Shown here one piece after another: positions 58,551 through 64,000 of a DNA stretch of 64,000 nucleotides. The translations under genes were made by a program, and so were the position numbers. Each line of letters opens with the position of its first letter. Position 1 is the stretch's first letter. The notes under the pieces were generated by a model, which worked only from the letters and a program-made list of their open reading frames with translations, was not told where the DNA came from and did no database searches. Source of the stretch: Murinocardiopsis flavida (GTDB lineage Bacteria; Actinomycetota; Actinomycetes; Streptosporangiales; Streptosporangiaceae); the NCBI RefSeq assembly GCF_003014485.1, contig NZ_PYGA01000002.1, positions 124,001-188,000 on the forward strand, in the 5' to 3' direction.

Positions 58551-60190
58551 CCCCGCAGACCCGGCCCGAGCAGCGGCCAGAAGAGCGGTCCCAACAGCTG
58601 TCCCAACAGCGGCCCGAACAGCAGCCCGCAGCCGAGGAGAACGTCGCGGCGCCGTGGCTGCGCCCGCACCCACTGACCGTCGTGTCCACGGCGCTGTCCA
58701 TGGCCGTGCTGCTGGGCGGCGCGATGCTCATCGCGGGCGCCGCCGTGATGTTCAACGGCTCGTTCGCGATCGGCATCCCGCTCGCGCTGAGCGGGTTCGC
58801 CGCGGCCGCCGCCATCACCGCCATCGAGTGGCATTTGGTCCGGCACACCCGCTACCGGGTCACCGAGGAGCGGGTGGAGTCGCGGACCCGGCTGCTCGCC
58901 GAGAAGCACCGCACCATCGCACGGGACCGCGTTCGCAGCGTCGACGTCAGCGCCGACATCTGGGCGCGCCTCGTCGGGCTGCGGAAGGTCACCATCGGCA
59001 CCGGCCAGAACGCCGCCACCGCGCAGGGCGACGAGCTGAAGCTGGAGCTGGTCACCGCGGCAGAGGCCGACCGGCTGCGCCGCGAGCTACTCCGGCGCTC
59101 CCCCGCTCCCGCCGCCTCCGTGGCGGAGGCCGCGCAGGAGGTCGCGGCGGCCCAGGCCGACCTGAGCGAGGCGATCTCCCGGATGCGGCTCGGCTGGTTC
59201 GGGGTCGCCCCGCTCAGCATCGCCACCCCTGCGCTGGGCGTCGGCGCCATCGGCGGCCTGTACAAGCTCGTCGACTGGTTCAGCAACGAGTACGCGGCGC
59301 GGACCGCCGTCGACGTCTACCAGTTGCTCATGGCATCGGCGCTGGTGCTGATCCCGGTCGCCGCCGTCGCCGTGCTGGTGGCCGGCGCGGTCGCCGCGAC
59401 AGCCCTGGAGGTCGAGGCGTGGTGGAACTACCGGCTCGACCGCGAGGCCGACGGGACGCTGCGCATCAGGCGCGGCCTGCTCAACACCAAGTCCGTGTCG
59501 TTGCAACCGAGCCGGCTGCGCGGCGTCGAGCTCCAGCAGCGCCTGCTCCTGCGGCGGCTCGGATTCGCCAGGGTCAAGGCGGTCGCGACCGGGCTGGGCA
59601 CCAAGGAACAGAACGAGACCGCCGCGAAGAGCGACCTCGGACCGGACATGCCCGTCGCGGAGGCGCAGCGCATCGCGGCGAACGTCCTGCGCGAGGACGA
59701 CTCCCCGGTGCGATCGCCCCTGCTGCGCCGGCACCCCCGCGCGGCGCTGCGCCGCCGGCTGACCCGCGCGGTCGCGGCGTGCGCCGCCGCGTGCGCTGTG
59801 GGCGGCGCCGCCGTGGCGGGTGCGGGGATGCTCGGCTGGGACTGGGTTCCGGCGTGGGTGTGGGCGGCTCCGCTGGCGCTGCTGCCGTTCGCGCTGCTCT
59901 ACGCGGTCGACCTGTACCGCGGGTTGGGCTCGGCGCCGCAGGGGCGCTACCTGCTGCTGCGCCGGGGCAGCCTGGCCAGGCGCACGGTGGCGCTGCGCAC
60001 CGACGGCATCATCGGCTGGTCCGTCAAGCGCTCGCCGTTCCAGCGCAGGGCCGGGCTGGCGACCATCGGCGCGACGACGGCCGCCGGCGCCGGGGTCTAC
60101 CGGGCGCCCGACCTCGACCTGTCCGACGGGCTCGGGATGGCGGACGAGAGCGTCCCCGGCCTGCTCGCCCCGTTCCTGCGGCGCGCGTGA
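58547..60190 (+). CDS. Multi-PH-domain membrane protein (YdbT-like)
   Basis: A 547-residue protein, the partner of the preceding gene. A Gln/Glu/Pro-rich start is followed by helix pairs and three PH-like domains: RYRVTEERVESRTRLLAEKH (about residues 100-190), NYRLDREADGTLRIRRGLLN (about 295-370) and YLLLRRGSLARRTVALRTDG (about 465-547). The conserved IARDRVRSVDVS and SLQPSRLRGVELQQ turns are present. Translation is coupled through ATGA. A 25-base hairpin ends the operon. Confidence 0.88.
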   Translation: MTPQTRPEQRPEERSQQLSQQRPEQQPAAEENVAAPWLRPHPLTVVSTALSMAVLLGGAMLIAGAAVMFNGSFAIGIPLALSGFAAAAAITAIEWHLVRHTRYRVTEERVESRTRLLAEKHRTIARDRVRSVDVSADIWARLVGLRKVTIGTGQNAATAQGDELKLELVTAAEADRLRRELLRRSPAPAASVAEAAQEVAAAQADLSEAISRMRLGWFGVAPLSIATPALGVGAIGGLYKLVDWFSNEYAARTAVDVYQLLMASALVLIPVAAVAVLVAGAVAATALEVEAWWNYRLDREADGTLRIRRGLLNTKSVSLQPSRLRGVELQQRLLLRRLGFARVKAVATGLGTKEQNETAAKSDLGPDMPVAEAQRIAANVLREDDSPVRSPLLRRHPRAALRRRLTRAVAACAAACAVGGAAVAGAGMLGWDWVPAWVWAAPLALLPFALLYAVDLYRGLGSAPQGRYLLLRRGSLARRTVALRTDGIIGWSVKRSPFQRRAGLATIGATTAAGAGVYRAPDLDLSDGLGMADESVPGLLAPFLRRA

Positions 60191-60290
60191 CGGCAGCGGT
60201 GGGCGGTCCGCACGAGCGCGCGGGCGTCCCGGACGCCACCCCCGCGCGGGGCGGATCGCGCGGTGCCACCGGTCCCGGTGGTGCCGACCG

Positions 60291-60342
60291 GGCCGCCTCC
60301 GCGTGGGCGGCCGGGTGCCCGGCCGCCCACGCGGAGGCGGCC
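60291..60342 (+). terminator. Very strong hairpin after the PH-domain operon
   Basis: Two 25-base arms (60291-60315 and 60318-60342) are perfectly complementary, leaving a 2-base centre. It lies about 100 bases after the PH gene stop and just before the convergent STAS gene's stop, so it can end both transcripts. Confidence 0.75.
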
Positions 60343-60355
60343 CTGGTCAGCGCGG

Positions 60356-60790
60356 TCAGTGCGGCCCGCCCGGTTCGCCGCCGGGCGGCTTCGCCGTGAC
60401 GTGCGCCGCCGCCATCTCCACGATCGGGTAGATGTCGAAGATCCGCTCGATGTGCAGGGCGTCGAGCAGCCGCGACGCCTGCGCGGAGGGTTCGGCCAGC
60501 ACGAGGTGCCGCCCGGCCCGCAGGAACGCGCGGTTCGCGGCGACCAGCGCCCGCAGGCCGCTGGCGTCGATGAAGCCGACCTGGGAGAGGTCGGCGATGA
60601 CACAGGGGTCCCCCGGGTACGCCAGCAGCGCCACGAGGTCGTCGTGCAGCGCTCCGGCGGTGGCCATGTCGATCTCCCCGTGCACCGGGAAGAGGACGAC
60701 CTCGTGGCACCGGAACCGGTCGCGGCCGCCGACCTCGGCCGCGCTGCGCGGACCGCTCTCGCTCAAGGGCGAATCCCCACTGAACACCAT
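60356..60790 (-). CDS. STAS-domain anti-sigma factor antagonist-like protein
   Basis: A 144-residue single STAS domain: VVLFPVHGEIDMATAGALHD at the start of the fold and CVIADLSQVGFIDASGLRAL with the phosphorylatable Ser (IDASG). The C-terminal part AAHVTAKPPGGEPGG is a flexible tail. Start ATG 60790 has GGGAGG about 11 bases upstream. It should bind a serine-kinase anti-sigma factor in its unphosphorylated state; no partner gene lies in the window. Confidence 0.88.
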   Translation of the reverse strand: MVFSGDSPLSESGPRSAAEVGGRDRFRCHEVVLFPVHGEIDMATAGALHDDLVALLAYPGDPCVIADLSQVGFIDASGLRALVAANRAFLRAGRHLVLAEPSAQASRLLDALHIERIFDIYPIVEMAAAHVTAKPPGGEPGGPH

Positions 60791-61025
60791 GGACGCATTC
60801 GCCTCCCACTTGATCACCGAACGTCGGGCGGCCGATGGTAACCGTACGGGGCCGCGCGTGTCCGGCGAATGGGTGAATTCATAGATTTGGCCGTGCGGCC
60901 GCGATCGCCCGGAAACGTCCCATTCTCCCATGCGCAACTCTGGACCCAGGGGCACCGCGCCATTCAAGATGTTCGCAGGGAGACCGACGCCTTACCCGCA
61001 GACGCTGCACCCGCAAAGGACGCCA

Positions 61026-62633
61026 ATGGCAACTGAACCGCCGAACACTCCACAGCAGACCGATGTGGAGGCCGCACTGCTCGGCCACGCCACCTATCGA
61101 AGTCTCGGGGAGCAGCGCCTGTCTCCGGCCGAGGAGCGCTTCGAGAAGGCGCGCAACACCCTCGGGTTCGTACTCACGCCCCTCGTCATCATCGGGGTCT
61201 GGCTGCTGCCGCTCGACCTGCCCGGAAACCAGCACGCCCTCGCCGCCATCCTCCTCGGCGTGGTCGTCATGTGGGTGACCGAACCGGTGCCGATCCCCGT
61301 CGGCGGGCTGATCGGGATCACCTGCGTGGTGGTGGCCGGGGTGATGGGCCCCGACGAGGTCCTCGCGCCATTCGGCAACTCCACCGTGTTCACCTTCATC
61401 GGGGCGTTCATCCTCGCCCAGGCCATGCTGCGGCACGGCCTGACCCGGCGCTTCGCGATGCGCATCCTCTCGCTGCCCGGTGTCGGCCGCAGCAGTATCT
61501 CCGTCATCGTCGCCTTCGGCGTCATCACCAGCCTGCTCTCGGCGTTCATCTCCAACACCGCGACGGTGGCCATGCTGCTGCCCACGGCGCTGGGCATTCT
61601 CACCGTCATCGCCAAGCTGCTGCAACGGCGCGGGCTGGTCGAGGCCGACTTCGACCCCACCCGGCTGCGGGTCGGCACCGCGCTGATGCTGATGCTGGCC
61701 TACGGCGCCAGTGTGGGCGGGCTGCTCACGCCCGTCGGCTCGCCGCCCAACCTCATCGGCCGCGGGCTGATCGAGGAGGCCACCGGGGAGCGGATCTCGT
61801 TCGCCCAGTGGATGGCGATGGCGGCCCCGATCTGCCTGTCGATGTTCGCGGTCCTCGCCGTGGTGATCCTGCTGCTCAACCGGCCGGAGATCCGCAAGCT
61901 CGAAGGCGTCGAGGAGTACGTCCGCACCGAGCGGGCGAAGATGGGCCCGATGTCCCGGGCGGAGGTGAACACCCTCATCGCGTTCAGCGTGACCGTCTCC
62001 CTGTGGATCCTGCCCGGCATCGTCGCCGTCGTCGCCGGCACCGAGTCCGCCGTCTACGAGACGGTGAGCGCGCGGCTGGACGAAGGGGTCGTGGCGGTGG
62101 CCGGAGCGTCGCTGCTGTTCCTGCTGCCCGTGCGGTGGAAGAAGCGGGAGTTCACGCTCACCTGGACCGAGGCGGCCCGCATCGACTGGGGCACGATCCT
62201 GCTGTTCGGCACCGGCATCATCTTCGGCTCACTGCTCACCGAGACCGGGCTCGCCGAGACCATCGGCACCGGGTCGGCGTCGATGCTCGGGCTGGGCGGG
62301 ACCGTCGCGATCACCGCGTTCGCGGTGGTCCTCGCGATCGTCATCTCCGAGGCCATGAGCAACACCACCGCCGCGTCGGTGGTGGTGCCGATCATCATCC
62401 CGATCGCCGTCGCGGCCGACATCAACCCGCTCATCCCGGCGCTCGCGGCGACCTTCGCGGCCTCGTTCGGGTTCATGCTGCCGGTGTCGACACCGCAGAA
62501 CGCGGTGGTGTACGGCTCCGGCGTGGTGCCCATCACGAGCATGATCCGCACCGGGTTCTCCTTCGACATCATCGGCGGGATCCTGATTCTGCTCCTGCTC
62601 CCGGTGATGGTGGCGGTGGTCGGAATCGGCTGA
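61026..62633 (+). CDS. SLC13/DASS-family sodium-coupled dicarboxylate (anion) transporter
   Basis: A 535-residue transporter with about 11-13 helices from ATG 61026 (AAAGGA upstream). The two Ser-Asn-Thr motifs that bind sodium and substrate are present (AFISNTATVAMLLPTAL; SEAMSNTTAASVVVPII), as are TPVGSPPNLIG and MLPVSTPQNAVVYGSG. The N-terminal 50 residues are hydrophilic. It imports succinate/malate/citrate-type anions. The nearby citrate synthase-like gene is on the opposite strand. Confidence 0.92.
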   Translation: MATEPPNTPQQTDVEAALLGHATYRSLGEQRLSPAEERFEKARNTLGFVLTPLVIIGVWLLPLDLPGNQHALAAILLGVVVMWVTEPVPIPVGGLIGITCVVVAGVMGPDEVLAPFGNSTVFTFIGAFILAQAMLRHGLTRRFAMRILSLPGVGRSSISVIVAFGVITSLLSAFISNTATVAMLLPTALGILTVIAKLLQRRGLVEADFDPTRLRVGTALMLMLAYGASVGGLLTPVGSPPNLIGRGLIEEATGERISFAQWMAMAAPICLSMFAVLAVVILLLNRPEIRKLEGVEEYVRTERAKMGPMSRAEVNTLIAFSVTVSLWILPGIVAVVAGTESAVYETVSARLDEGVVAVAGASLLFLLPVRWKKREFTLTWTEAARIDWGTILLFGTGIIFGSLLTETGLAETIGTGSASMLGLGGTVAITAFAVVLAIVISEAMSNTTAASVVVPIIIPIAVAADINPLIPALAATFAASFGFMLPVSTPQNAVVYGSGVVPITSMIRTGFSFDIIGGILILLLLPVMVAVVGIG

Positions 62634-62729
62634 GGTCCGGCGGGGCGGGCCGCGACCGCGGTACCCGCCCCGCCGCGGCGTCGCCCGACCGCGTGTGCGC
62701 GGCGCCGCCCGGTGGCTAGGCTGCCCATT

Positions 62730-63104
62730 GTGGATCTGCCCCGAGAAGACGCCCTTCTGATGGCGCTGAAGCACGCCGGCGCGACCGGGCGCGGCACCCG
62801 CCCGTTCCGGCGCGACCTGCTGCGGATGATCGCGCTGGCCGGGATCATCGAGCTGGCCGAGTCCGCCCCCGAGGCCATCGAGTCCTACACGGTGACCACC
62901 TCCGACGGCCGCCGGTTCCAGCTGGGCCCCGACGAGGTCGAGCCGTTCCTGCTGGGCGTGAACGTGGCGCATCATGCGGCGACCGGCGAGCAGCTGAACA
63001 TCGCGGGCGTGCTGGACGAGCTCGCCGAGCAGGACCAGACCGACCGCACCCGCGCGTCGTTGAAGCGCCTGGGCGAGCTCCAGCGCCGCCCCGGCAAGCG
63101 CTGA
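62730..63104 (+). CDS. Small conserved-looking protein of unknown function, leaderless
   Basis: A 124-residue soluble protein from GTG 62730 (MDLPREDALLMALKHAGATG). TAGGCT at 62717-62722 is a good -10 placed 7 bases before the GTG, so the mRNA is probably leaderless. The body is alpha/beta with RPFRRDLLRMIALAGIIELA and ends in a basic helix RASLKRLGELQRRPGKR. I do not recognise a family. Confidence 0.75.
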   Translation: MDLPREDALLMALKHAGATGRGTRPFRRDLLRMIALAGIIELAESAPEAIESYTVTTSDGRRFQLGPDEVEPFLLGVNVAHHAATGEQLNIAGVLDELAEQDQTDRTRASLKRLGELQRRPGKR

Positions 63105-63167
63105 CCGCGCCGCCGCCGCCCGGCGCGCCGCGGCCGGGGCCTTTCCCACGATCCCCCGCGGCGCCCG

Positions 63168-63992
63168 TCAGCGGTCGCCGGTGCCGCCCTGGTGCCGCCG
63201 GGTGGGCGGGCCCGTGTAGCCGGGGAGCACGCTGCGGGGCAGCGGGCCCTTGATGCGGGCGCCCTCGCCGGTCTGCTCCCAGGCGTGGGCGAGGATCCCC
63301 ACGGAGCGCGACAGCACGAACAGCCCGCGGCCGAGTTCGGGGGCGAATCCCAGCTCGGCGTAGACGACGGCGGTGGCGCCGTCGATGTTCATGGGGACCG
63401 GGCGGGCCCTGCCCCGGGCGAGGGCCCGTTCGAGCGCCTCGGCCGCTGCGAGCGCCGCGCCGCCGACCAGCCCGTCCGCCGCCGCGTCGGCGATCCGGCG
63501 CAGCAGCGGGTCGCGGCGGGGGTCGTTCGGGTGGAACCGGTGCCCGAAGCCGGGGACGTGCCGCCGCTCGGCGCGGTGCTCGGCGACCACCGCCTCGGCG
63601 GCCTCGTCGGGGTCGGCCCCCGCGGCGGTCCGCCCGGCGATGTCGGCGAGCACGCCCATGCACTGCTGGCCCGCTCCGCCGTGCACGTCGCCGAGCAGGT
63701 TGACGCCGGTGGCGACCGCGTTGTTGAGGCCCACCCCGCAGGTGGCGGCCATGCGCGCCGCGGCGATGGAGGGCGCCTGCGGCCCGTGGTCGACCGACGC
63801 GACCAGCGCGGCCTCCAGCAGGGCGGCGCGCGCGGGGTCGGGTAGTTCGCCGCGCAGCAGCAGCCACACGGTCTCGGCGAAGGTCGCGCCCGCGATGAGG
63901 TCCTGGACGGGGTAGCCGCGGAGTTCGATCTCGCCGGGCGCGATGCGGCTGATGCCGGTGCTCCACCAGCCGGCCACGTCGGCGACCGGCAT
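63168..63992 (-). CDS. Citrate synthase-like / citryl-CoA lyase family protein
   Basis: A 274-residue protein of the citrate synthase superfamily, shorter than the 370-430 residues of true citrate synthases and close in length to citryl-CoA lyase-type members. ELRGYPVQDLIAGATFAETV is the N-terminal signature, GLNNAVATGVNLLGDVHGGA and VPGFGHRFHPNDPRRDPLL (His) and NIDGATAVVYAELGF (Asp) supply the active site. It could cleave or condense (3S)-citryl-CoA or a methylated analogue. The start at 63992 is 9 bases from the window edge, so an upstream start cannot be excluded. Confidence 0.82.
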   Translation of the reverse strand: MPVADVAGWWSTGISRIAPGEIELRGYPVQDLIAGATFAETVWLLLRGELPDPARAALLEAALVASVDHGPQAPSIAAARMAATCGVGLNNAVATGVNLLGDVHGGAGQQCMGVLADIAGRTAAGADPDEAAEAVVAEHRAERRHVPGFGHRFHPNDPRRDPLLRRIADAAADGLVGGAALAAAEALERALARGRARPVPMNIDGATAVVYAELGFAPELGRGLFVLSRSVGILAHAWEQTGEGARIKGPLPRSVLPGYTGPPTRRHQGGTGDR

Positions 63993-64000
63993 GGTCGGCT

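Overview
The window is very GC-rich (third codon positions almost always G or C), has actinomycete-style GTG/TTG starts and leaderless genes, Tat/lipobox binding proteins without their own ABC ATPase, an ECF41 sigma factor and a Zur-controlled set of zinc-free ribosomal proteins. It looks like chromosomal, partly accessory DNA of a filamentous actinomycete (Nocardiopsis/Streptosporangiales-like is my guess; the genus cannot be fixed from sequence reading alone).

Region by region. 1-3.8 kb: tail of an MFS exporter, a fragment of an FAD oxidase, a large LuxR-family ATPase regulator and a second MFS gene reduced to its two ends by an internal deletion. 3.8-10.1 kb: NmrA-like reductase, GMC oxidoreductase and a small methyltransferase face an ACP-KS-KSbeta operon, a minimal type II ketosynthase set whose second KS lacks the active-site cysteine. 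10.8-12.6 kb: a two-gene operon of an unknown 413-residue protein and a small aerolysin/ETX-like beta-pore-forming candidate, both starting MPPV. 12.9-17.1 kb: GPP34 protein, methyltransferase, then the zinc-starvation island (rpsN, rpmB, rpsR, Mrf-like COG0523 protein, divergent rpmF) around a Zur box. 17.1-18.2 kb: fused remains of LacI, TctC and IclR genes.

18.7-21.0 kb is the most interesting part: a 27-codon gene whose peptide ends in RPYIYY, a strong hairpin, a cytochrome P450 and a small sulfotransferase, ended by a second hairpin. This is the layout of a P450-modified RiPP of the atropopeptide (tryptorubin) type with an added sulfotransferase. 21.4-27.8 kb: MFS exporter and overlapping MerR regulator, an S9 peptidase with a near-identical MerR-type operator, and a convergent DPP-IV-type peptidase.

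28-43.7 kb is a patchwork of mobile-element scars (IS256, IS3, IS21, Tn3 pieces; HsdR, TetR and ornithine cyclodeaminase fragments) between intact genes. Two paralogous NDH-2-like flavoproteins at 29.4 and 40.7 kb each carry a good ECF41-type promoter, and the ECF41 sigma factor lies beside the second, so they are probably one regulon. Also here: TetR/acyltransferase pair, M48 peptidase, a membrane protein built of three repeats, two VOC proteins and a membrane protein/winged-helix pair with a large inverted repeat at its promoter.

44-64 kb is orderly: penicillin acylase-type hydrolase, DUF6221 protein, SDR, a LacI-controlled GH2 glycosidase plus ABC sugar uptake operon (two palindromic operators), acyl-CoA synthetase, an SPFH/RHH versus double PH-domain module, STAS protein, SLC13 transporter, a leaderless unknown gene and a citrate synthase-like protein.
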